A stretch of DNA of 13,473 nucleotides, taken from assembly GCA_030618925.1 (NCBI GenBank), contig JAUXCK010000024.1:1-13473 (forward strand), given 5' to 3'. How positions within the stretch are numbered: position 1 is the first letter of the stretch; each line of letters begins with the position of its first letter. The DNA is from Desulfobacteraceae bacterium (GTDB lineage: Bacteria; Desulfobacterota; Desulfobacteria; Desulfobacterales; SURF-7). The position numbers and the translations under genes were made by a program. This document shows, piece by piece, positions 1 through 7,155 of the stretch. The notes beneath the pieces are model-generated. The model was given only the letters and a program-made list of their open reading frames with translations, was not told where the DNA came from and made no database searches.

Positions 1-771
1 ACGTCCACCAGCCTTTTCAATTTTGTCCACCAGGATCTTTATCAAACTTCCACATCCACCCAGAATATAGTGAGAGCTCGGGTGTCGACCAATATTTGAT
101 ACTTCCAATGGAACCCGACAGTCGTAAGCGGGTTCGGGGTTGACCATAAAAACTCCTAAACCTTGAAATTCACTGGGGTGAACCACAAAGTCTGCCAGAA
201 TAGAAAAAAAGCCTGCCTTTAATTTTTTTGAGGAAAAATACGAATCAGCGATTTTTTCAGCATTCCACTTCAATCGAGGCAAAAAAGGAAGCAGTTTCAG
301 GTACATCCATAACTTTAAAAACAAACTTGATACTCCTTCGGCCCTTTCTGAACGTTTGGAAAGAGTCATCAATTCCATAAAACGAATATAGTCCCGGTAA
401 TATCTATCAAGTCCTTTCGCATCTTCCGGGAAAAGTTTCTTTAAGGCATTGATACGCCATTTCGGTCCGCCATATTGTTCCGGCTTTTCGATTTGATAAT
501 CGGGAAAAGAATAAACACGATCCCCCCTGGTTATTTTTAACCGGTTTGTCAAGGAAAGGTCTTCCAGAATATTTCCAACTTGTTCCCCGGGGCCAAAACC
601 CTCGACAATCAGCTGTCCTTGGTTCCAGGTGTAGCCGTCTTTGGCGATTTCCCCGGTAACGCCACCCATTTTTCCGAATTGTTCGTATAGGGTAACGTCA
701 TTACCTGCTTGAGCCAGATAAGCGCCGGCTGTTAATCCCGCTATACCGGAACCTATGATGATTACTTTCAT
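1..771 (-). CDS. FAD-dependent oxidoreductase, phytoene desaturase-like (partial)
   Basis: The reading frame is open from an ATG at 769-771 to the left edge, giving the first 257 residues; the C-terminal half lies outside the window. The start is supported by an AAGGAG ribosome binding site 8 bases upstream. The N-terminus is a dinucleotide-binding Rossmann fold: GSGIAG with glycines at 7, 9 and 12, followed by LYE with Glu30, which in this fold binds the FAD ribose. The layout fits the CrtI/CrtISO group of flavin desaturases, isomerases and related NAD(P)/FAD oxidoreductases (usually about 480-520 residues). The substrate cannot be read from this half: carotenoid, retinol-like, lipid or other polyprenyl substrates are all possible. 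Family assignment is firm; specific function is not. Confidence 0.85.
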   Translation of the reverse strand, partial: MKVIIIGSGIAGLTAGAYLAQAGNDVTLYEQFGKMGGVTGEIAKDGYTWNQGQLIVEGFGPGEQVGNILEDLSLTNRLKITRGDRVYSFPDYQIEKPEQYGGPKWRINALKKLFPEDAKGLDRYYRDYIRFMELMTLSKRSERAEGVSSLFLKLWMYLKLLPFLPRLKWNAEKIADSYFSSKKLKAGFFSILADFVVHPSEFQGLGVFMVNPEPAYDCRVPLEVSNIGRHPSSHYILGGCGSLIKILVDKIEKAGGR

Positions 772-880
772 CTTAATTCTCCTTGAACCCCACCCAATGC
801 CGGTGAAATAAACAAAATTAATTTTCCTCGGTACTAGAAACGATAGATAAGAACTTCCCTTCAGTGCATGCGTACAATAA

Positions 881-1153
881 TTAGTCGGATTTTAGAAATG
901 TGTCAAGGAGTTTAAAGATATTCATGGCCATGGTAGATGGCTTGCCGGAGACATAGGGAAGCATAAGTATCAACTGAAGAATAAGGTTCATTAGGTATTT
1001 AAGGGCGTCCCTCATACCTCTCATATCCCTTTTCTTTATCAGCCAGTCTGCTCTAAAAAAACGACGATTTATCCATGCCCAGATAAAGTCCAATGAAGGA
1101 AGCACCTTAATTTGGACAACGTGTGGAACAAAATTTTGAAGAAAAAGAGTCAA
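881..1153 (-). CDS. Hypothetical protein, possible gene remnant
   Basis: This is a 90-codon frame beginning with TTG. I do not recognise the product. It is rich in aromatic and basic residues (IWAWINRRFFRADW), and has a hydrophobic stretch around residues 52-66 (YLMNLILQLILMLPY) that could be one membrane segment or an amphipathic helix. A GGAG sequence lies only 2 bases before the TTG, too close for good initiation. The frame opens just inside an AGGGGTC-repeat sequence (about 1160-1183), as if a longer gene had been cut there. It is on the same strand as the FAD protein downstream, 109 bases away. It could be the C-terminal tail of a decayed gene, or not expressed at all. Confidence 0.3.
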   Translation of the reverse strand: MTLFLQNFVPHVVQIKVLPSLDFIWAWINRRFFRADWLIKKRDMRGMRDALKYLMNLILQLILMLPYVSGKPSTMAMNIFKLLDTFLKSD

Positions 1154-1364
1154 ATCTCCTATTACCTTGACCCCTTAAGACCCCTAAATGTGATGGGCCG
1201 TGAGATAGTCAAAACCAGGAGGATTGTTTCTTGGATTCCGGTGCTTAAGTAGCAAGGTATATGGGAGTTACAAACTCCTGTGTAACCCGCCACCTCTCAT
1301 CAGGAGAGAAACCAGATATTAATGGCATATTAAATTAGTTTTGCACGTTCTACACGAACGTCCC
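1154..1364. other. Noncoding region with three short hairpins, possible mobile-element scar
   Basis: No convincing coding frame crosses these 211 bases. Three small inverted repeats are visible: 1261-1281 (GGAGTT-ACA-AACTCC plus flanking pairs), 1294-1308 (CTCTC-ATCAG-GAGAG) and 1345-1361 (ACGTTC-TACAC-GAACGT). On the minus strand the left end carries two AGGGGTC copies three bases apart, next to TTGACTC. Such GGGGTCA/TTGACTC motifs recall sequences near REP-associated transposases in related bacteria, but that is from memory and no transposase is present here. The closely spaced hairpins suggest structured RNA or a degraded intron or element end. I could not match them to a known family. Confidence 0.35.
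1345..1361 (-). terminator. Possible terminator after the metallophosphoesterase gene
   Basis: On the minus strand a perfect 6-bp stem with a 5-base loop (ACGTTC-GTGTA-GAACGT) begins 3 bases after the TAG stop of the phosphoesterase gene. The downstream bases (GCAAAACTAATTT) contain no immediate T run, so a rho-independent terminator is only weakly supported; 3'-end protection is an alternative role. Confidence 0.35.
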
Positions 1365-2372
1365 CTAAAACAGAAAGGGGTCGCTCATGCCTTCAGGTTG
1401 CCTCACAAGCGCATTCGGTTGATTCGGATTTATAAAATGCTGAAAAAATAACATATTCTGATCAATACGATCAACACGAACCCATCGTATGGAAAAATTG
1501 TTGTCAACAAATTCTGTCGGCGACTGTGTGGAACCCCATGTGTCATTGGTGAGCCTCACATGATAAATAGGGTTCAATAATTCACAGGATACCAGCCAGT
1601 ACCAGTTTTGATGGAGATGCCCTCCATAATTGGCATCAATGTTTTCCCGGTAATCACAGAGAAAACGCTGAATTTTCATCATTGTCTCTTTTGAGTAGTG
1701 GTACTTGTCAGCAAGCTGAACACCAGTGCTAAACATCCCCTGATGCGTCATTATGCTGATATTTTCCTTTAAAGGCTTATTGCAAGTTTCAATATCATGT
1801 TGAAAAAAGGGCCAGCTTCCTCCGGAATAATCATGAAGTTCGCCTCCCTCGTTTCCAATCTCCCTTGAGACAAAATCAGGACATACAAAATGACAATCCT
1901 TGTAATCAAAAGAAAAGTTCTGAAGGAATTTATCCTCCGCGTATGAGACAGGCATTTTTCGCCAGTTTGTCATAATAGTGGAAAGATACTCATACTGTTT
2001 ACTGAAAACATCATTATATTCGATTTCACATCCAGCCTGAAATTCATTGTCACCCATTACGGGAATATAGGGAATACCGGCGTCATTTAAAGTGTTAAGC
2101 ATTTTGCTGGCGATTTCAAGGTTTCTTTCTCTATAGTCGTTTTCTCCCCAGGCGATGTCTCCTAAAACAAATACCATTTCAAAGCCCTTGCTGTCTTTAT
2201 TTTCGATTATCCAGTCAATGGTTTCTTGAAATTTGATCACATGGTCTTCATCACCATTGATATGGGGATCTGCGATAACGGCAAAAGAAAACCTGTTATC
2301 ATAGTAGCACGAGGTGAGCAGCATACTTATCACTGAAAAGAACAAAATGAGTTTTAACGTTTTTACTTTCAC
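1365..2372 (-). CDS. Calcineurin-like metallophosphoesterase, predicted lipoprotein
   Basis: A 335-residue protein starting at GTG, with AAGGA about 9 bases upstream. Residues 1-22 are a lipoprotein signal peptide: a basic N-terminus, a hydrophobic core, and lipobox LTSC with Cys22. The mature domain carries the metallophosphoesterase motifs in order: DPH (Asp35, His37), LGD (Asp72), GDNE (107-110), MTHQG (His210) and GGHLH (His252, His254). These ligands bind a two-metal centre that hydrolyses phosphomonoesters or diesters. The third motif is GDNE rather than the usual GN-H-[DE], so the catalytic His position is Asn. The protein should sit on a membrane facing the periplasm. It lies 153 bases downstream of the GMC oxidoreductase gene on the same strand and may have its own promoter. 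The substrate is unknown. Confidence 0.88.
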   Translation of the reverse strand: MKVKTLKLILFFSVISMLLTSCYYDNRFSFAVIADPHINGDEDHVIKFQETIDWIIENKDSKGFEMVFVLGDIAWGENDYRERNLEIASKMLNTLNDAGIPYIPVMGDNEFQAGCEIEYNDVFSKQYEYLSTIMTNWRKMPVSYAEDKFLQNFSFDYKDCHFVCPDFVSREIGNEGGELHDYSGGSWPFFQHDIETCNKPLKENISIMTHQGMFSTGVQLADKYHYSKETMMKIQRFLCDYRENIDANYGGHLHQNWYWLVSCELLNPIYHVRLTNDTWGSTQSPTEFVDNNFSIRWVRVDRIDQNMLFFQHFINPNQPNALVRQPEGMSDPFLF

Positions 2373-2403
2373 AATACGGCATCCTTCAAGGGAAGGGGTT
2401 GGG

Positions 2404-2432
2404 AGTATGCGTCATCATATACTGTTTGTCTA
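2404..2432 (-). promoter_or_regulatory. Candidate sigma-70 promoter for the metallophosphoesterase gene
   Basis: On the minus strand, TAGACA (2427-2432, 5/6 to TTGACA) is followed by a 17-base spacer and CATACT (2404-2409, 4/6 to TATAAT). The predicted start would be near 2397, about 25 bases before the GTG start. Found by eye only. Confidence 0.3.
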
Positions 2433-2525
2433 ATCCTTCCGGCACTTGCTGGTGGCGGATCATGAGGGCTATCGACTCGGGCAAAAAAGCTGCTGCAGGG
2501 ATAATGCATTTTTTAACCGGTTCTC

Positions 2526-4094
2526 TTAAAAATCTTCCTCAATAAGTGTTTCAATATTCCGTTCTGCAAAGGCGGCTACGGTAAAGGACGGGTTTGCAGC
2601 AGCGGTGGACCCTGGAATCAGGGCACTGTCATTGACATAAAGGTGGGGATAGTTTTTTACCCTTCCAAAAAAATCACAGGCTTCTCCCATAACAGCGCCG
2701 CCCAGGGGATGGAAGACCGCATCGTCCTGATACCCTTTAGACCCGCCCACAAGGGTACCGATCTCCCCGCCATTTACGTCGTTCAGCAAATTCATTGTAT
2801 TCATCATGGCCTGATTAATGGTCTCTTGATTATTATTGGTGGCAGGCCAGTCTAACTCGACCTTATCAAATATGGGGTTATAGAAAAATTCTCCTTTTGT
2901 TGAATGAACACCAATGCCGAAATACAACAGGCAACTGCAATCAAACCCCAGCGGAAGCTGGGGATGTTCAATAAAAAGGGGCGTAATCGAATTGTCATAA
3001 TCCACCACCGCTGTTGCAGGGGGGCCACCCTGCCATCTGCCTGTGGGCACCCCCACGTTTGTCCTCAATACCTCCACATTTCCATTGTTTCCCCACCCCT
3101 GCCCTACATGGTCATTCAGATCAGGCAGAAACCCCTTGGCTCTGGCTTTTACCAGCAGGTTGCTGGTGCCGATGGACCCGGCGGCCAGAAACAGGTAATT
3201 GCAGGAATACACGGTCTTTTTAATCACACAACCCAGTTGATTAATTTCCTCAACCTGAACCCAATACCCCTCATTGTGTTTACCGATATGTTTAACCTGA
3301 TGAAGGGTTTTTACCTCAAGAAAGCCCGATTGTTCTGCCTGGGCCAGGTAGCTGGTATCCAGAGATTTTTTAGCCCCGCTGTCCACACCGTAAATGGCTT
3401 CCCCATGGATAATGGATGGGGGGACATCACCGGCGATTTCTCTCCTTACGATCTCCCAGTCTGAAGCAGATTTAATTCTCGCCGTGGGCAACCCCGCGTT
3501 GGTGTTCTGTTCTTCGACCACCCGGTAATGGGTAAAATAGTCGGTCTGATATATGTCCTCCGGCACCGGTTCTCTGCCCAGCATAGCATCCACGCGCTGA
3601 TAATATGTTTCCATTTCACCATAGTCTATATCCGGGAAGACCTGGTCAAACAGCGCTTTAGTGGGTTTTACCAGCAGCCCGCCGTAAACAATGGAGCCGC
3701 CCCCGTAGCAGGATCCTGTCAGCACCCGCAATCCACGGTAAAAATGCCCCTCAACCACCCCGACGAATCTGTTGATGGGCAAGGGGGGCCCTATGGGGAC
3801 AACCGTCGCACATCTCAGCCAGGTTGACCGGCCATCCGGGTAAATATAACGGGAAAACGTTCTCCTGTCCGGGGTTATTTCCCAGCGTTTTCCCTTTTCG
3901 ATCATCATTGCATGGATGCCGGCTTCTGCAAGCCGCAGCCCGGTGATCGCGCCCCCAAACCCGCTTCCGATAATGATGACATTTCTGTGATCTGAAGGAG
4001 GAGGGATTCTGTCAAAAATATGGCACGACGGCAGAACAGCGCCCACGCCTGCCAGGCCGGCCAGTTTGATAAAATGACGTCTGGATAATTGCAT
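2526..4094 (-). CDS. GMC-family oxidoreductase, cholesterol-oxidase type, Tat-exported
   Basis: A 522-residue flavoprotein with a strong AGGAGG site 4 bases before ATG. The N-terminus is a twin-arginine signal (SRRHFIK, residues 4-10), followed by a hydrophobic segment and LPSC (Cys24), so it may be a Tat-exported lipoprotein. The FAD-binding motif GSGFGG is at 43-48, with MIEKG after it. The C-terminus has the GMC catalytic pair: His462 in FHPLGG and Asn501 in AANPSF, spaced as His447/Asn485 in type I cholesterol oxidase. The family oxidises alcohol or sterol hydroxyls using FAD. In an anaerobe it may pass electrons to a carrier rather than oxygen. Substrate is unproven: steroid, other alcohol or sugar derivative. 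The upstream leader is unusually structured. Confidence 0.88.
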   Translation of the reverse strand: MQLSRRHFIKLAGLAGVGAVLPSCHIFDRIPPPSDHRNVIIIGSGFGGAITGLRLAEAGIHAMMIEKGKRWEITPDRRTFSRYIYPDGRSTWLRCATVVPIGPPLPINRFVGVVEGHFYRGLRVLTGSCYGGGSIVYGGLLVKPTKALFDQVFPDIDYGEMETYYQRVDAMLGREPVPEDIYQTDYFTHYRVVEEQNTNAGLPTARIKSASDWEIVRREIAGDVPPSIIHGEAIYGVDSGAKKSLDTSYLAQAEQSGFLEVKTLHQVKHIGKHNEGYWVQVEEINQLGCVIKKTVYSCNYLFLAAGSIGTSNLLVKARAKGFLPDLNDHVGQGWGNNGNVEVLRTNVGVPTGRWQGGPPATAVVDYDNSITPLFIEHPQLPLGFDCSCLLYFGIGVHSTKGEFFYNPIFDKVELDWPATNNNQETINQAMMNTMNLLNDVNGGEIGTLVGGSKGYQDDAVFHPLGGAVMGEACDFFGRVKNYPHLYVNDSALIPGSTAAANPSFTVAAFAERNIETLIEEDF

Positions 4095-4139
4095 GGGTCC
4101 TCCTGTCTTTTTGTGCCCGGGCCACTGATGCTGTAAATT

Positions 4140-4183
4140 TTGGCATTCTTGTGAAACGAATCATGCCAATCGCCTGCCATGAT
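4140..4183 (-). promoter_or_regulatory. Leader with two mutually exclusive hairpins upstream of the GMC oxidoreductase
   Basis: Hairpin A pairs 4160-4168 with 4175-4183 (8 of 9 pairs, 6-base loop). Hairpin B pairs 4140-4146 (TTGGCAT) with 4163-4169 (ATGCCAA), 7 of 7 pairs with a 16-base loop. Both use 4163-4168, so they cannot form together. They lie 46-89 bases upstream of the GMC start codon and within the transcript predicted from the promoter at 4248-4276. No T run follows either hairpin, so an effect on translation, stability or protein binding is likelier than classic attenuation. Confidence 0.35.
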
Positions 4184-4213
4184 CACGGAGATGTGGCATA
4201 ACGCGTTTTTACA

Positions 4214-4233
4214 CTTAAACCAATGGTTTTAAG
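4214..4233. repeat. Imperfect inverted repeat, possible operator
   Basis: CTTAAACC-AAT-GGTTTTAAG pairs 8 bp around a 3-base centre, with one bulged T. It begins about 8 bases downstream of the start point predicted from the 4248-4276 promoter, a usual place for a repressor site. No T run follows on the minus strand, so it is not a terminator for the glycosyltransferase gene. Confidence 0.3.
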
Positions 4234-4247
4234 ATTTTAACACTTTT

Positions 4248-4276
4248 TCTATATCAGAATTTATGACAGATATCAA
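4248..4276 (-). promoter_or_regulatory. Candidate sigma-70 promoter for the GMC oxidoreductase gene
   Basis: On the minus strand, TTGATA (4271-4276, 5/6) is followed by a 17-base spacer and TATAGA (4248-4253, 4/6). It lies between the stop codon of the glycosyltransferase fusion and the GMC start, and would give a leader of about 145 bases. Confidence 0.4.
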
Positions 4277-4308
4277 ACATATAAAAAAAGATAATTTTTC
4301 AACAGGGT

Positions 4309-5643
4309 CTAAATTGAGCGTTTCTGTTTTCGTCTGCGGGGAGATCGGTAAAAGCGTGCCAGAAATCCAGGGGGCACCCCAAGATAGCACCCGACAGCGA
4401 TCATCTGGTTGATCAGGATAGTCCTTGCCACCCCGATCTCCTGCCACCGCCGGGCTGATGTCACGATATCCGCCGGTACAATTCGGACCCGCCCCTTTTT
4501 TGAGAGCGCTTTAACCAAAAAGAGATCTTCTGCGATCAGGACCTCCGGAAAACCACCCGTTGACTGAAACAGGGATTTGCGAATAAAAAGGCCCTGATCC
4601 CCATATGGCAATTTGAGATACCTGGCACGCAGATTCGTCATAAACGAAATGAATCGCATGGTCAGGCTGTCCCCATCGGTTTTAAATCTGAACGCCCCTA
4701 TGGTTGTCAATGGATCCATTAAGGCCTCAAAAACAGGGTCAACATAGCCCTCGGGCAAAATCGTGTCTGCATGAAGAAATAATAAAACTTTTCCATTTGC
4801 GATCCGGGCACCATGATTTTGCTGCGATGACCGCCCATGCTGGCTTTTCAACACCCGGGCACCGGCGTATTCTGCCAGTGCCACAGTATTGTCAGAACTC
4901 CCGCCATCCACGACAATCACCTCTGAATCCTTGCTCCTGGCGCTTCTTATGGATGATTCAATATGCTTTGCTTCATTCAATGCAGGGATAATGACAGAGA
5001 GGTATGGATCCTGAAGACGCATCCCGGGCCGCCATTTTTGATAATCATCGGGTGTATCAATATCCTTAAGGGGATCGAGCAGGTGAACATCAAGCGTCAG
5101 GTGATTGGCCAAATCCTTCGTCTGTGCCAGCACCAGGTCGGTGCCCCAGTCAATATACTCAAACACATTTGCCGGATTTGTTAAACCGATTAAAACATAC
5201 CCACCGTCAGTGCTGGGGCCAATGACAAGGTCATGTTTCTCAAGTGCATTAAGCGCGCGTTCCAGATAGGAAGCGGTCAGTCCAGGGACGTCGGTCCCCA
5301 TAAGAACAACGCGGTGACATCCGCTGTCAAATGCCCTGCAAAATGCCGAGAACATTCGTCTGCCCAAATCCCCGGATGATTGAGGCGAAAAAAGCACGCC
5401 TGAACCGAGCCAGGCTTCCATTTTGACTTCACTGCCATCTGAAAAACAAACCTCAACCTCACTCCCATGCCGGGCGGCCGCTTGTTTGACTTCAATGAGA
5501 ATTTTTTCCATTAATATTTTCTGAATCTCTGCAGCCCCGGCCGGCCCAAGCAAGGGTATTAACCGTGTTTTTGTTTTCCCGGGAACCGGGTAACGCCCAA
5601 AAACAATCAAGCGATTCCGAAAATTATTGTCTTCAATTCGCAT
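4309..5643 (-). CDS. Two-domain transferase: DUF2064 (TIGR04282-like) fused to family 2 glycosyltransferase (TIGR04283-like)
   Basis: A 444-residue protein if translation begins at ATG 5641-5643. Residues about 10-205 match the rSAM/selenodomain-associated transferase 1 family: LIVFGRYPVPGKTKTRL near the N-terminus, then GTDVPGL and GPSTDGGYVLIGL, a nucleotidyltransferase-like fold. Residues about 215-435 match transferase 2 of the same set, a GT-A glycosyltransferase: LSVIIPALNEAKHIE, VVDGGSSDNT, the metal-binding-like LHADT and PYGDQG. The two are separate adjacent genes in many bacteria. They may build and transfer a sugar or related nucleotide-linked group, but the product is unknown. An in-frame GTG at 5703 would add 20 residues, but no ribosome binding site precedes it and the domain starts naturally after the ATG. 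The gene is divergent from fumC. Confidence 0.85.
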   Translation of the reverse strand: MRIEDNNFRNRLIVFGRYPVPGKTKTRLIPLLGPAGAAEIQKILMEKILIEVKQAAARHGSEVEVCFSDGSEVKMEAWLGSGVLFSPQSSGDLGRRMFSAFCRAFDSGCHRVVLMGTDVPGLTASYLERALNALEKHDLVIGPSTDGGYVLIGLTNPANVFEYIDWGTDLVLAQTKDLANHLTLDVHLLDPLKDIDTPDDYQKWRPGMRLQDPYLSVIIPALNEAKHIESSIRSARSKDSEVIVVDGGSSDNTVALAEYAGARVLKSQHGRSSQQNHGARIANGKVLLFLHADTILPEGYVDPVFEALMDPLTTIGAFRFKTDGDSLTMRFISFMTNLRARYLKLPYGDQGLFIRKSLFQSTGGFPEVLIAEDLFLVKALSKKGRVRIVPADIVTSARRWQEIGVARTILINQMIAVGCYLGVPPGFLARFYRSPRRRKQKRSI

Positions 5644-5754
5644 GGATTCAAATATATCTCTTTTAGTAAACCGTGTAAACTCTGTATTGCATTTATGGGC
5701 CACATCTGATTTGCTGGATTTATAACTTTATCATCAGAGGGGATATCCATACAA

Positions 5755-7155
5755 ATGGGGGGAAAAAAATTCAGGGAAGAAAGCGACTCTCTTGGATCTA
5801 TTCGAATACCTGAAGGTGCCTATTTCGGGGCCGGCACCCAAAGGGCTGTTGATAACTTTCCCATCAGCGGGCTAAGGTTTTCATCAACCTTTATTTCCAA
5901 TCTTGGACTCGTAAAAAAATGTGCCGCCAGGGTCAACAAAGCGCTTGGCCTTCTTGATCAGAACATCGCCGACGCAATTGTTGCCGCTGCTCAGGACGTC
6001 ATGGACGGAAAATATGACGCTCACTTTGTGGTTGATGTTTTTCAAACAGGTTCGGGCACATCCACAAACATGAACATGAATGAGGTCATTTCATCCAGGG
6101 CAAATGAGCTCATGACAGGAAAAATGGGCGGCAAAACCCCTGTTCATCCCAATGATCATGTTAATCTGGGTCAGTCGAGCAATGACATTATCCCTTCGGT
6201 CCTTCACATTTCAGTGTTATCTTTAATCATGGATCGCCTGATCCCCTCGCTCACGGTTCTTGAGGAGGAACTGTCTCAAAAAGCAAAAGAATTTACGGAC
6301 GTTAAAAAAATTGGCAGAACCCATCTCCAGGATGCAGTTCCGCTGTCGCTTGGGCAGGAATTTTCAGGATACGCAAGGCAGATCGCACTCGGCATCAGGC
6401 GTATCAAGGGTATAGAGGACAGAGTTTCCGAGCTGCCACTCGGAGGAACAGCAGTTGGCAGCGGATTAAACACGCATCCGGACTTTGCGGCCCGGGTGAT
6501 TGCTCTGATCTCAGAGCACACAAATCTTGCTTTCAGGGAGGCAGAGAATCACTTTGAAGCCCAGGGTGCCCGGGATGCCGCAGTTGAAACCAGCGGCGTA
6601 CTGAAAACCATCGCCACGGGGCTTGTAAAAATCGCAAATGATATCCGGTGGCTCGCTTCCGGTCCGAGATGCGGGCTTGGTGAAATAACAATTCCATCCC
6701 TTCAGCCCGGCTCTTCCATCATGCCGGGTAAAATCAATCCTGTCATACCCGAAGCGATCATTCAGGTTGCGGCCCAGGTAATGGGAAATGATACCACCAT
6801 AATGCTGGCGGGACAGGGGGGGAATTTTGAACTGAATGCCATGACGCCGGTCATCACCTACAATCTATTGCAGTCTGTTAATATTCTGGCAGCCGGATCC
6901 AGGGTCTTTGCTGAAAAATGTGTCGCGGGAATCAAGGCCAACAGACGCATCTGCGCATCAAATATCGAAAAAAGTCTTGCATTGGCGACCTTCCTCGTTC
7001 CTCATATCGGGTATGACAGCGCAACGCAGATTGCGAAAAAAGCCCTTGAAACAGGCAAGACCATAAGAGAGATCATTTTGGCAGAAAAAATACTTGAGGA
7101 ATCTGAATTCAACAAATTGTTACAGCCGCCGGCCAGAGATCAGAAGCCGCGGTGA
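5755..7155 (+). CDS. fumC: Class II fumarate hydratase
   Basis: A 466-residue enzyme of the fumarase/aspartase superfamily, interconverting fumarate and malate in the cytoplasm for the TCA cycle, or the fumarate branch used by propionate and acetate oxidisers. The superfamily signature GSSIMPGKINP is at 319-329, with the catalytic-loop serine at Ser320. GRTHLQDA (187-194) has His190, which favours fumarase over aspartase (GRTQLQDA). GTAVGSGLNTHP and ANDIRWLASGPRCG also follow fumarase. The NPVIPE segment after the signature occurs in some class II fumarases as well as aspartases. Class II enzymes have no iron-sulfur cluster and so tolerate oxygen. A GAGGGG site lies about 12 bases upstream of the ATG, a little far. 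The last 16 bases overlap the convergent aldehyde dehydrogenase gene. Confidence 0.93.
   Translation: MGGKKFREESDSLGSIRIPEGAYFGAGTQRAVDNFPISGLRFSSTFISNLGLVKKCAARVNKALGLLDQNIADAIVAAAQDVMDGKYDAHFVVDVFQTGSGTSTNMNMNEVISSRANELMTGKMGGKTPVHPNDHVNLGQSSNDIIPSVLHISVLSLIMDRLIPSLTVLEEELSQKAKEFTDVKKIGRTHLQDAVPLSLGQEFSGYARQIALGIRRIKGIEDRVSELPLGGTAVGSGLNTHPDFAARVIALISEHTNLAFREAENHFEAQGARDAAVETSGVLKTIATGLVKIANDIRWLASGPRCGLGEITIPSLQPGSSIMPGKINPVIPEAIIQVAAQVMGNDTTIMLAGQGGNFELNAMTPVITYNLLQSVNILAAGSRVFAEKCVAGIKANRRICASNIEKSLALATFLVPHIGYDSATQIAKKALETGKTIREIILAEKILEESEFNKLLQPPARDQKPR

Noticed and set aside
1290..1310. CTGATGAG on the minus strand, resembling a hammerhead ribozyme core
   Set aside because: The matching GAAA segment and the other two stems are not found at suitable distances; the sequence is explained by a simple 5-bp hairpin.
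2904..3464. Long plus-strand open frame (186 codons) opposite the GMC oxidoreductase
   Set aside because: It is antisense to a gene with clear catalytic motifs, has no ribosome binding site and no recognisable protein features.
5755..7155. Aspartate ammonia-lyase instead of fumarase, because of NPVIPE after the signature
   Set aside because: GRTHLQDA, GTAVGSGLNTHP and the WLASGPRCG segment follow fumarase, and some class II fumarases carry NPVIPE.
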